Positions 5,945 to 13,170 of a stretch of DNA of 13,951 bases are shown here, piece by piece. Source of the DNA: Microbacteriaceae bacterium (GTDB lineage: Bacteria; Actinomycetota; Actinomycetes; Actinomycetales; Microbacteriaceae); the NCBI GenBank assembly GCA_025464125.1, contig JAODLU010000183.1, forward strand, positions 1 to 13,951, in the 5' to 3' direction. The translations under genes were made by a program, and so were the position numbers. How positions within the stretch are numbered: the first letter of the stretch is position 1; each line of letters opens with the position of its first letter. Below the pieces are notes generated by a model. The model was not told where the DNA came from. It worked only from the letters and a program-made list of their open reading frames with translations, and ran no database searches.

Positions 5945-7561
5945 ATGATCGTGCGCTACGACCAGAAATACGCCAGCATCCCCGCGATGGTCCGACAGTC
6001 CGCTAAAGATTTCGGCGACAAAACCTACCTCGCTGAAGGCGATAACCGATGGTCCTTCATCGATGTCGAGCGCAAGATGATCGAAGCCGCGAAGGCCTTC
6101 ATCGCCATCGGCGTCAAGCCAGGGGATCGGGTAGGGCTTCTCGGACCGAATACCGGTACCTGGATCCAGGCCGCGCTCGGAATCCATGCTGTCGGCGGGA
6201 TCATGATCCCGCTAAACACGAGATTCAAGGGTGGAGAGCTGGCGCACATCCTGAACAAGAGCGGAGCGATGGCAGTTGTCACCGTTGGTGATTTCCTGCA
6301 CACCGATCACGTCGGAATGCTGCGCGAGGCCGCCGCAGGTTCTCCTGCGCTGGACAACATCATCGTGCTTGACGACGCCGTGATTCCCGGCACCACCACC
6401 TTCACTGACTTTCTGGCACAAGGTTCGCAAGTTCCGGAATCCGAAGTCATCGAGCGGATCGACGCTATTGAGGCGGACGATCTCTCGGACATCATGTTCA
6501 CCTCGGGCACGACGGGCGCTCCAAAGGGCGTTCCCCACAAGCACGGCGTGACACTGAGGCTTTATGGAAACCTGCTCGACACGTACAGCATCCGGTTTGA
6601 AGACATCCACGCGGTCGTGCCGCCGTTCTTCCACACGTTCGGTTACAAGGCGGGCTGGCTTGGCGCACTCCAACTCGGAATCACCATTGTGCCTATCGTG
6701 ACCTTCAATCCTCTCCAGCTCCTCGAGACGATCGAGAAGGAGAAGGTCTCAGTCATCCTGGGGCCTCCCACGATCTTTGTCGACCTCATGAATCACCCGC
6801 GTCGATCAGAGTTCGACATCAGCAGCCTGAGGGTGGCAGCGGCCTCGGCGGCGAGCATCCCTGTGAAGCTCATGAGCGATATTCGCGACGTGCTGGGCTT
6901 CGAGATCGTGCACAACTCATACGGCCTGACTGAAGCCCATTCCGTCGTCGCGACGACCACGTATAAGGATCCAATCGAGCTCATTGCCCAGTCGGTCGGC
7001 AGGGCTGTCGATGGTGTCGAGGTGCTGATCTTCGACGACGACGGCAACTCGGTTCCGACCGGCGAGACCGGCGAGATCATGGTCAAGGGCTTCAACGTCA
7101 TGGACAAGTACTGGGATGAGCCGGAAGAAACCGCAGCTGCTCTCACCGCTGACGGGATACTGCACACCGGCGACATCGGGAGTCTCGACGCCGAGGGCAA
7201 CATCCGGATCACTGACCGCAAGAAGGACATGTTCATTGTCGGGGGATTCAACGCGTACCCGGCCGAGATCGAGTCGATGCTCGTGAAGCATCCAAAGATC
7301 CAGCACGCAGCGGTGATTGGCGTAGCCGACGAACGTATGGGAGAGGTCGGCTGGGCCTACGTGGTTCCCAAGGCTGGCATGGAACTAACTGACCGCGAGG
7401 TCATCGAATATTCTCGCGAAACCCTGGCGAATTTCAAGGTTCCCCGCCGGGTTATGGTCGTGCAGGATTTGCCAAGGAACGCGACCATGAAGGTGGTCAA
7501 GTTCGAACTCCGTGACCAGGCACGGGCGCAGCAGGCCGCAGAGGCGAAGGCGTCAGCCTGA
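5945..7561 (+). CDS. FadD3-like long/medium-chain-type acyl-CoA ligase
   Basis: This complete ANL-family acyl-CoA synthetase of 538 residues forms an acyl-adenylate from acid and ATP, then the CoA thioester. Motifs from Met1 at 5945 are P-loop TSGTTGAPKG (186-195), YGLTE (326-330), TGD (408-410), hinge ITDRKKD (422-428), and C-terminal NATMK with presumed catalytic Lys516. The FFHTFGYKAG (228-237) and GPPTIF (273-278) stretches are close to what I recall of mycobacterial FadD3, the ligase for the steroid C/D-ring propanoate HIP. The frame extends upstream to a GTG at 5861, adding 28 poorly folded-looking residues. I prefer the ATG because the N-terminus then starts like FadD3, although its ribosome site is weak, so the start is uncertain. 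Met515 replaces the usual Gly next to the catalytic Lys. It follows the hydrolase on the same strand and is a paralogue of the ligase at 1-675. Confidence 0.92.
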   Translation: MIVRYDQKYASIPAMVRQSAKDFGDKTYLAEGDNRWSFIDVERKMIEAAKAFIAIGVKPGDRVGLLGPNTGTWIQAALGIHAVGGIMIPLNTRFKGGELAHILNKSGAMAVVTVGDFLHTDHVGMLREAAAGSPALDNIIVLDDAVIPGTTTFTDFLAQGSQVPESEVIERIDAIEADDLSDIMFTSGTTGAPKGVPHKHGVTLRLYGNLLDTYSIRFEDIHAVVPPFFHTFGYKAGWLGALQLGITIVPIVTFNPLQLLETIEKEKVSVILGPPTIFVDLMNHPRRSEFDISSLRVAAASAASIPVKLMSDIRDVLGFEIVHNSYGLTEAHSVVATTTYKDPIELIAQSVGRAVDGVEVLIFDDDGNSVPTGETGEIMVKGFNVMDKYWDEPEETAAALTADGILHTGDIGSLDAEGNIRITDRKKDMFIVGGFNAYPAEIESMLVKHPKIQHAAVIGVADERMGEVGWAYVVPKAGMELTDREVIEYSRETLANFKVPRRVMVVQDLPRNATMKVVKFELRDQARAQQAAEAKASA

Positions 7562-7580
7562 GCTGACGCGCCCCTCGGGC
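7550..7580. terminator. Candidate hairpin terminator across the ligase stop codon
   Basis: GCGTCAGC (7550-7557) and GCTGACGC (7562-7569) form a perfect 8-bp stem whose 4-base loop contains the TGA stop of the ligase. A second small hairpin, GCCC/GGGC (7570-7573 and 7577-7580), follows at once. Only 27 bases separate the convergent stop codons, so a terminator is expected here. No U-tract is present, so this is a moderate call. Confidence 0.45.
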
Positions 7581-7588
7581 TGCCTGAC

Positions 7589-8455
7589 CTACTCGCCGCG
7601 CTCTCCCAGGATGGCGAACGCGGAATCGATTGCCGTGCCGGTGATAGCCGACGGCACCAGGTCCTTGCTGAGCGGGGGGAAGTGCGGCGCGCGCTTCTCC
7701 AGGTAACTGGAGACTCCTTCGCGAAAGTCCGGCGCTTCAACCAGGTAGCCCATGCTGCGATAGCCATCACGCAGGCTCGTGCTGAAGTCCTGGTCAATGC
7801 TTGTCCACACCTGGTGGCGAATGACGGCCAGCGCTGCAGGTGAGCAATTCCTGGCCATGTCGGTGGCGTATTCGCGTGTGGCATCCATCAGCTCGCCTGG
7901 CTCGACCACGCGGTTGACGACGCCGAGCTCGAGCGCCTCATCAGCGTCGAAGACTCGCGCGCTCAGCAGCAGGTCGAGCGCTTTCGATTGGCCGACAAGA
8001 CGCGGCAGGAGATAGGCGATGCCGTACTCCGCCGCGAGACCGCGGCGTGCGAAGGCCGTGGTGAACTTGGCGCCCCGTGCTGCGATACGAACGTCGCACA
8101 TCAAAGCCTGCACAAGACCCATGCCCGCGGTGGCTCCATTGAGCGCGCCTATGAGTGGCTTGCGAGTGCTCAGTGGAGTCGACGGTGACTGTCGTCCGGT
8201 GAGGTCGAAGCGCGCGGCATCTGCCTGCTGGTCGAGCCGACCTGAGTCGACGCCGGGGCAGAATGAACGGCCAGCACCGGTCACGATACCGACCCGAACG
8301 CGGTCGTCGTGATCCGCCTCATGAAGCAGGTCGTAGTACCTGCGCTCCATGATCGGATTCCACCCGTTGTTGCGCTCCGGACGGTTGAGAGTGAACGTGG
8401 CCACTCCGTTTTCATCCACGTCGAACAGGACTGTGTTGTCGTCTTCTGCGCTCAT
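7589..8455 (-). CDS. Enoyl-CoA hydratase/isomerase family protein (crotonase), atypical active site
   Basis: This 288-residue crotonase acts on acyl-CoA thioesters held by two backbone NH groups: GRSFCPGVD (62-70) and GATAGMGLVQ (107-116) are the two oxyanion-hole segments. The two glutamates that hydratases use are absent at their usual places. By alignment to rat mitochondrial hydratase from memory, Glu144 falls on Val115 and Glu164 on Phe135. Glu143 in GLAAEYGIAYLLPRLVG (139-155) is the likeliest catalytic acid, a pattern seen in many actinobacterial EchA proteins of unassigned reaction. It could be an isomerase, a hydratase or a C-C hydrolase. It is the last gene of the leftward operon, 5 bases after the preceding stop. 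Its GGAG ribosome site lies inside the end of the upstream gene. The C-terminal tail past about residue 260 is longer than in a typical 260-residue crotonase. Confidence 0.9.
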   Translation of the reverse strand: MSAEDDNTVLFDVDENGVATFTLNRPERNNGWNPIMERRYYDLLHEADHDDRVRVGIVTGAGRSFCPGVDSGRLDQQADAARFDLTGRQSPSTPLSTRKPLIGALNGATAGMGLVQALMCDVRIAARGAKFTTAFARRGLAAEYGIAYLLPRLVGQSKALDLLLSARVFDADEALELGVVNRVVEPGELMDATREYATDMARNCSPAALAVIRHQVWTSIDQDFSTSLRDGYRSMGYLVEAPDFREGVSSYLEKRAPHFPPLSKDLVPSAITGTAIDSAFAILGERGE

Positions 8456-8460
8456 GCCGG

Positions 8461-9252
8461 CTAGCTCCAGGTCCAGTTGGGTTCGCGCTTCTCGCGCCAG
8501 GAGTTGCGAGCCTCGGCCGAGTCCTTGAATCCGCTCGCCTTGCCCGTGTAGTCCTGTTCGATGCGGTATCCGTCTGCGAGCGAGAGGTGCTCTGCACGGT
8601 TGAGCGACAGTTTGCCGAGGCGCAGGCCGATTGGGCTTTTCGATGCAATCTTCAGCGCAAGTTCGCGGGTCTTCTCTTCGAGGGTCTCGTGTTCCACGAC
8701 ACTGTCGAGGGCGCCGAGGCGGTACATCTCATCGGCTGTCACAGTTTCGGATGTGTAGAACATGCGGCGCATCTTGGGGACGCCGACTAGGCGCTGCAGG
8801 AATCTGCCGCCGCCGAGTACTCCGACTCCCATCTCAGGCAGGCCGAATGTCGCTCGTTCCGACGCGATGATGATGTCGGTACAGGCGATCAGTGCGAGGC
8901 CGGCGCCAAGGCAAATGCCCTGCACCGAAGAGATGATCGGCACTGGGCAATCGAACGCTGCCATAAACAGGTTGCGCGGCGTGGTGCCGGGGTCGACCAG
9001 GTTGTAGGCGCTCTCCTCTGGGGAGGCTTCCTTGAGCGCGTAGCGGCGCTCAGTCTCTTTGATGTCGGCGCCGGCGGAGAAGATCTTCTCGCCGCTGGCG
9101 CGGAGTACTGCAACGTGGGCCTCCTTGCCAGCTCCGATTTCGAAGAACGCCTCGGTGAGTTCCCGCGAGATCTGGGAGCCGAGAGCATTCACCGGAGGCT
9201 GGTCAATGGTGATGGTGGCGATGTGATCGCTGATGTCGACGGTGACAGGCAT
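8461..9252 (-). CDS. Crotonase-family protein resembling EchA20
   Basis: This 263-residue enoyl-CoA hydratase/isomerase superfamily member has oxyanion segments FSAGADIKE (58-66) and GICLGAGLAL (112-121). The first canonical hydratase glutamate is replaced (Leu119/Ala120 region), while the second is kept as Glu140 in FGLPE. The PPVNAL start (19-24), the FGLPExxxGxLG block and the MRRMFYTSETVTA segment (161-173) resemble my recollection of Mycobacterium tuberculosis EchA20. That enzyme opens the last steroid ring by a retro-Claisen C-C cleavage rather than hydrating a double bond. A ring-opening hydrolase would fit a cluster for an alicyclic compound, but that is inference from partial recall of one sequence; a plain hydratase is the alternative. 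It starts 9 bases after the short dehydrogenase gene with AGGGA ahead of the ATG, so it is in the same operon. Confidence 0.9.
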   Translation of the reverse strand: MPVTVDISDHIATITIDQPPVNALGSQISRELTEAFFEIGAGKEAHVAVLRASGEKIFSAGADIKETERRYALKEASPEESAYNLVDPGTTPRNLFMAAFDCPVPIISSVQGICLGAGLALIACTDIIIASERATFGLPEMGVGVLGGGRFLQRLVGVPKMRRMFYTSETVTADEMYRLGALDSVVEHETLEEKTRELALKIASKSPIGLRLGKLSLNRAEHLSLADGYRIEQDYTGKASGFKDSAEARNSWREKREPNWTWS

Positions 9253-9261
9253 GAACAGTCC

Positions 9262-10164
9262 CTACAGTTCTGTGAGGATCGGCGCGAAGCCGGATTCAAG
9301 AATCTCTGCTCCGATCTGGCTTGTGAGGTCGCGGGATGATCCGAGAAGGCTGTCGAGCACAGCGCCCCGAGCCACGTAGTGGTGGAGCACGTGTTCCTTG
9401 GTCGAGCCGATGGCCCCGAAAGTCTGGATCGAGTGCTGTGCAGACAGTTGGGCCGCGCGCCCCGCCAGTGCTTTGGCTGCGCGCGATGCACGAACATCAT
9501 CTGTGGAGAACGCCGCATGAAGGAGTCCTGCTGCAGCCTCGTTCGCGGAATGCGCGTCGGAGTAGCGGAAGCGTACTGACTGGAAGGTGGCGATCGGATG
9601 CCCGTACTGGAACCTGTCGCTCGTGTATGCCATCACGAGGCGCAGGGTTTCCCGTGCGATCCCGATGATCTCCGCCGCGAGCGCTCGCTGGCCTGCGGCT
9701 TCGGCCGCTTCCCAGTCCGCATCGGACGAAGAGACGGCGGATGCTGCAGCAAAACTGACCTTCGACCAGCTGAGATCTTCGTCGAAGTTCGGCAGCGGAC
9801 TGACCGTGAGACCGCCAGCAGGTACCGAGGCGATAGTGCGGAGGCCGGGAACAGCGAACACTGCGTCGCCCTCGGGTGCTGTCGCGACCAGGATGCCGGT
9901 GATCGTGCCGCCTGACTCCACCGCGTTGTAGATGACAGCGTCAGCTGCGACCCCGAGGGCCGAGATCAGTACACCGTCGAGGATGGTCGATGTGCCGAGC
10001 ACGCGGCCGTGCTCTGAGAAGAGTGCGGTGATCGCGGCTTCTTCTTCTTCCGCGACCAGGTCTTCCCAGCCGAGCTCGTCGAGCTGGGCCGGGATCTCGC
10101 CTGCGGGGGACTCCAGGAGCGCCGTGATGGTGCTCCGCAGTTCCTTTGTTTCGTCCGGGGTCAT
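9262..10164 (-). CDS. Short acyl-CoA dehydrogenase-like subunit (probable partner of the adjacent full-length subunit)
   Basis: This 300-residue acyl-CoA dehydrogenase homologue is shorter than the usual 380-400, with a reduced N-terminal and middle region. The clear family part is the C-terminal helical domain: DRFQYGHPIATFQ (183-195), which in the family contributes to FAD binding across the subunit interface, and GAIGSTKEHVLHHYVARG (250-267), with Glu257 in the place where FadE27/FadE29-type subunits have TWEH. The middle beta domain lacks a recognisable SEPxAGSD flavin motif. Its ATG overlaps the TGA of the full-length dehydrogenase gene as ATGA, so the two are translationally coupled. 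This matches the mycobacterial alpha2beta2 acyl-CoA dehydrogenases (for example FadE26-FadE27, FadE28-FadE29), which act on steroid side chains and rings. The heteromer is inferred from gene order and the complementary loss of motifs. Confidence 0.88.
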   Translation of the reverse strand: MTPDETKELRSTITALLESPAGEIPAQLDELGWEDLVAEEEEAAITALFSEHGRVLGTSTILDGVLISALGVAADAVIYNAVESGGTITGILVATAPEGDAVFAVPGLRTIASVPAGGLTVSPLPNFDEDLSWSKVSFAAASAVSSSDADWEAAEAAGQRALAAEIIGIARETLRLVMAYTSDRFQYGHPIATFQSVRFRYSDAHSANEAAAGLLHAAFSTDDVRASRAAKALAGRAAQLSAQHSIQTFGAIGSTKEHVLHHYVARGAVLDSLLGSSRDLTSQIGAEILESGFAPILTEL

Positions 10165-11315
10165 TTCCTCGGCTCCTTCGGAAGGTTGAGAACGCGATCG
10201 GCGATGATCTGGCGCTGGGCTTCAGCTGCGCCGCCGTAGATGGTGGTCGTGCGGCTCCACCACCACTCTTCCCGCCATCGGTCTGCGGTGTCGCCGTAAA
10301 GGAAGGTGTCACCAAGCAGTTCGCGGGCAGCGTTCAGCATGCCGACTTCCGCAGCGCCGAGCAGCAGCTTGTCGACACTCGCACCCGGGCCAACCTCGCC
10401 ATTGTCAGCGAGCTCCTTGGCAGTTTCGGCAGCCCGCGCGCGAAGCGCAGCGACGTCGAGGTAAAGCTCGCCGATACGAGCTTTCGCGGCATCGGTCGGC
10501 TCGACAGTCCTGGCGAGCTCGCCGAGCCTGTTCATGAGCACTCCTGCCCGCAGCCAGGCCCAGAGGCCCCGCTCGAACTGCAGGAGGTACATGGCGATCG
10601 CCCAGCCTTCGTCTTCAGCGCCGATGCGGCGCTCGGTCGGCACGAACACATCGTCGAAGAAGACTTCCGCGAGTTCGTTGCGACCGTTCGCCAGGGCGAT
10701 CGGGCGAATCTCGAGACCCGGTGTGTCTGAGTCGATGAGGAAGAGCGTAAGCCCCCTGTGGCGACTTTCAGGGGTGCCGGTTCGAGCGAGAAGCACGATC
10801 TTTTTCGCGCCAACACCGTGACTGGTCCAGATCTTCTGCCCATTGACCCTGTAGCCGCCATCGACCGGCGTCGCCCGGCATCGAAGTGACGCCATGTCGC
10901 TGCCGGCTTCCGGCTCCGAGAACGACTGGCCCCACCACTCTTCGCCACGAAGGAATGCCGCAAGGTAGAGCTTTGCCAGCTCCGGTGCGTAGCGAACGAG
11001 TGGCGGCCCGAGGGTCGTCAGCACACCATAGTGCTCAGGAATCGGGATGCCGCGTCGGCTGAGTTCGTCGAAGAGGGTGGCGAGGTGCAGCGAGCCACCG
11101 CCAAGTGCTCCGGCCTCAACTGGCCAGCCATATGCTCCGACACCGCTTTCGAACAGCAGCTTGACAAGCTTGCCGTTGTTCTTGATGCTCGCTTCGATGT
11201 CGTACTGGTACGAGTCGCGCCACGCGTCGGCGTGCCCCTCTTCCAGCCATTCGCGAAGGACTGTGCGGTACACGTCGGCGTCTGCCGCGATCTCCGCCTG
11301 GGTTGGACTACTCAT
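10161..11315 (-). CDS. Acyl-CoA dehydrogenase, full-length subunit
   Basis: This 384-residue FAD-dependent acyl-CoA dehydrogenase introduces an alpha-beta double bond into an acyl-CoA, passing electrons to an electron-transfer flavoprotein not encoded here. It shows the flavin motif SFSEPEAGSD (131-140), KIWTSHG (161-167), the FFDDVFVPxERR strand (219-230), and the C-terminal IYGGAAEAQRQIIADRVL (359-376) corresponding to the family's IYGGTxEIQRNIIAERVL. The open frame runs on upstream to 11498, but that extension is Arg/Pro/Ser-rich shadow sequence. The ATG at 11315 is preceded by GGAG at 5 bases and gives the standard length. Seventy-nine bases separate it from the crotonase gene upstream, and the short subunit overlaps its stop by four bases. 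It most resembles FadE-type dehydrogenases that work in pairs on bulky cyclic acyl-CoAs; the substrate is unknown. Confidence 0.93.
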   Translation of the reverse strand: MSSPTQAEIAADADVYRTVLREWLEEGHADAWRDSYQYDIEASIKNNGKLVKLLFESGVGAYGWPVEAGALGGGSLHLATLFDELSRRGIPIPEHYGVLTTLGPPLVRYAPELAKLYLAAFLRGEEWWGQSFSEPEAGSDMASLRCRATPVDGGYRVNGQKIWTSHGVGAKKIVLLARTGTPESRHRGLTLFLIDSDTPGLEIRPIALANGRNELAEVFFDDVFVPTERRIGAEDEGWAIAMYLLQFERGLWAWLRAGVLMNRLGELARTVEPTDAAKARIGELYLDVAALRARAAETAKELADNGEVGPGASVDKLLLGAAEVGMLNAARELLGDTFLYGDTADRWREEWWWSRTTTIYGGAAEAQRQIIADRVLNLPKEPRK

Positions 11316-11394
11316 GGCAGCTCCGTAACTTCTGGATCTCTGGTGTTGTGCGCGAAAACAGGGCTTGGCGCGAGGATGGAGAAGGGCCGAACTC

Positions 11395-12192
11395 CTACTT
11401 GCTCTCGGCGGCCTTCGCGTCGGCACGGGCCTGGAACTTCGCAACCGCGTCCTTGGAGTCCTGGGTGGTGAAGCTCTCGGACTCAGCGGTGAGGGCAAAC
11501 GGGACAGTGAGGAGCGCCGCCTGCTGAAGGTGAAGATTGAGTGCGCGCTTTGATTCCTGCAGCGCCTGTGCGGGCTGCGCGGCGAGCTTGTGGGCGAGCT
11601 TCATTGCCTCTTCCATGAGGTCGGCTGCGGGAACCACGCGGTTTGCGAGTCCGAGCTCGACTGCCTTTTCGGCCGGGATACGGTCGCCGGTGAAGATGTA
11701 TTCCTTGACCTTCAGCATGCTCATCATGAAGGGCCATGAGACGACGCCGCCGTCGCCAGCAACCAGTCCGATGCTGACGTGCGGGTCGGCGAAGTATGCG
11801 TTGTCGGCCATGAGTACGAGGTCGGAGAGGCCTGCGATGCTGCAACCGAGTCCAACTGCCGGGCCGTTGACCGCGGCAATGATCGGCAGGTGGCAGGCAA
11901 GCGCGTGGTCGACCAGCATGCGCGCGGTGCGCATGTTGCGACGGCGAAGTTCGAGGTCGGTCTGCTGCGCGATGAACGAGGGAAGGCTTCCTCCTGCGCT
12001 GAATGCCTTGCCCGCGCCAGTGATGACGATGACCTTTGCCCCCGGGTCGCGGCTGAGCGGCGGGAAGATGTCGACGAGAGCCTCGTGCAGCTCATCCACC
12101 ATCGCGTTCATCATTTCGGGGTTGTTGAGGGTGATGATCCGCACGGGACCGTCTTCTTCGATGAGGAGAAGGGGTGACGTCGATGTGACCAT
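11395..12192 (-). CDS. Enoyl-CoA hydratase/isomerase family protein (crotonase), first gene of the operon
   Basis: This 265-residue crotonase has oxyanion segments GAGKAFSAGGS (59-69) and GPAVGLGCSIA (110-120). Neither canonical hydratase glutamate is present: Ser118 stands near the first position and His138 in ADPHVSIG at the second. Asp147 in VAGDGGVVSWP (144-154) is the likeliest catalytic acid. This DPHxxxGLVAGDGG pattern is shared by a group of actinobacterial EchA-like proteins whose reaction I cannot assign. The ATG at 12192 has GGAG five bases ahead and follows a good promoter with a palindromic operator (12254-12287), so the gene heads the leftward operon. It may be an isomerase, dehydratase or hydratase of a CoA ester. 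Confidence 0.91.
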   Translation of the reverse strand: MVTSTSPLLLIEEDGPVRIITLNNPEMMNAMVDELHEALVDIFPPLSRDPGAKVIVITGAGKAFSAGGSLPSFIAQQTDLELRRRNMRTARMLVDHALACHLPIIAAVNGPAVGLGCSIAGLSDLVLMADNAYFADPHVSIGLVAGDGGVVSWPFMMSMLKVKEYIFTGDRIPAEKAVELGLANRVVPAADLMEEAMKLAHKLAAQPAQALQESKRALNLHLQQAALLTVPFALTAESESFTTQDSKDAVAKFQARADAKAAESK

Positions 12193-12253
12193 GGTGGCTC
12201 CAATGTTTTCGCCGCGCCCGGCTTCGTTGTGGGGGCGCGCTCGGCTTATATAG

Positions 12254-12275
12254 TTAGATGATAATTAGAATCTAA
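12254..12275. promoter_or_regulatory. Palindromic operator in the operon promoter
   Basis: This 22-base dyad has outer arms TTAGAT (12254-12259) and ATCTAA (12270-12275) and a central palindrome TAATTA (12262-12267), so 18 of 22 bases obey the symmetry. It fills most of the -35/-10 spacer and overlaps the -10 of the leftward promoter, where a bound dimer would block RNA polymerase. It is strikingly AT-rich for this genome. Size and symmetry suit a TetR- or MarR-type repressor. No such regulator gene is in the window. Confidence 0.7.
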
Positions 12276-12287
12276 AGGTTCTGTCAA
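12258..12287 (-). promoter_or_regulatory. Sigma-70-type promoter for the leftward operon
   Basis: On the minus strand a consensus -35 TTGACA (12287-12282) and -10 TATCAT (12263-12258, five of six consensus) are 18 bases apart. Transcription would start near 12251, leaving a leader of about 58 bases before the ATG at 12192. It is the best promoter in the window. Confidence 0.72.
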
Positions 12288-12316
12288 AGCGTCGCGCGCG
12301 CCCCGTTCACGATCGA

Positions 12317-13141
12317 TCAGGGCGCGGAAGCGAGCAGTCCCGAGTCGGCCGCAACTGTCGATCCTGTGACCCACGCGGCCATGTCTGACGCGACAAATAC
12401 TGCGACTCGTGCGATGTCGTCAGGCAGGCCAAGACGGCCCATCAGGCTGGCCCGGGTCTTCGCCTCAAGGTCATAACCCGCAGCCTTCAGAGGGATCATG
12501 GCAGCGTCGGTTCCTGGCGTCGTGGTGACCGCTGGCGCGATTCCCACCACCCGGATGCCGCGTTCTCCGAGCTCGATCGCGAGGCTCTTGGTGAGCCCCA
12601 CAACGGCGTGCTTGGACATGATGTATGCGCTGGTGCCACGCGAAGCCCTGAATCCTGACGTGGAAGCGATGTTGACGATCACTCCGCCGTTGGTCATGGC
12701 TCGAGCGGCCTCCCTGGCTGCCATGAAGGTGCCACGCACGTTCACGTCGAGCATGAGAGCGACATGCTCGTCAGACGCTTCGAGTACGTCGCCGGTTGGC
12801 GGGTAGATGCCTGCGTTATTGACCCAGATGTCGAGCCCGCCACGATCTGAGACGCATTCTTCAGCGAGAGCCCTCAGGGCCTTGGAGTCGGTGATGTTGA
12901 GCAGCGTGGCCTCGACCGTAGCTCCTGTTGCCGCGGCAACTTCTGCGGCAACCTTCGTCGCCAGTTCGAGGTTCATGTCGCCGATGACCACCCGCGCACC
13001 AGCCTCCGCGTACCTGCGCACGATGGCGGCGCCGATGCCGCTCGCCCCGCCCGTAACGACGGCTACCTTGCCGGCCAGGGACCACAACTTCTCCAGGGGA
13101 ACCTCGGTGAGGTCGGGCTGGACGAATTTGTCGGATGACAT
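12317..13141 (-). CDS. Short-chain dehydrogenase/reductase (SDR), probably NAD-dependent
   Basis: This 274-residue classical SDR has cofactor motif TGGASGIG (30-37), Asp55 after the second strand (NAD(H) preference), NNAG (108-111), Ser160, and Tyr173/Lys177 of YxxxK. The open frame reaches a GTG at 13174, but the ATG at 13141 has a perfect AAGGAG five bases upstream (13147-13152) and is the chosen start. A leaderless start at the GTG is conceivable because it lies about where a TATAAA box at 13186-13181 would begin transcription. It sits between the gyrA/parC-like gene and the operon promoter, with its own leader. In context it probably oxidises a hydroxyl on the substrate or on a hydroxyacyl-CoA intermediate, the step otherwise missing after the crotonases. 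Paralogous in family, but not closely similar, to the SDR at 2147-2953. Confidence 0.92.
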   Translation of the reverse strand: MSSDKFVQPDLTEVPLEKLWSLAGKVAVVTGGASGIGAAIVRRYAEAGARVVIGDMNLELATKVAAEVAAATGATVEATLLNITDSKALRALAEECVSDRGGLDIWVNNAGIYPPTGDVLEASDEHVALMLDVNVRGTFMAAREAARAMTNGGVIVNIASTSGFRASRGTSAYIMSKHAVVGLTKSLAIELGERGIRVVGIAPAVTTTPGTDAAMIPLKAAGYDLEAKTRASLMGRLGLPDDIARVAVFVASDMAAWVTGSTVAADSGLLASAP

Positions 13142-13170
13142 TTCAACTCCTTTGTTGGCGTGATCTGTTG

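Noticed and set aside
11316..11498. In-frame 61-residue N-terminal extension of the full-length acyl-CoA dehydrogenase
   Set aside because: It is rich in Arg, Pro and Ser like a shadow frame, overlaps the crotonase gene upstream, and the ATG at 11315 has a good GGAG site and gives the normal family length.
11537..12253. 238-codon plus-strand frame antisense to the first crotonase of the operon
   Set aside because: Ser/Met/Arg-rich shadow sequence with no domain; the minus-strand crotonase has full motifs, a ribosome site and a promoter.
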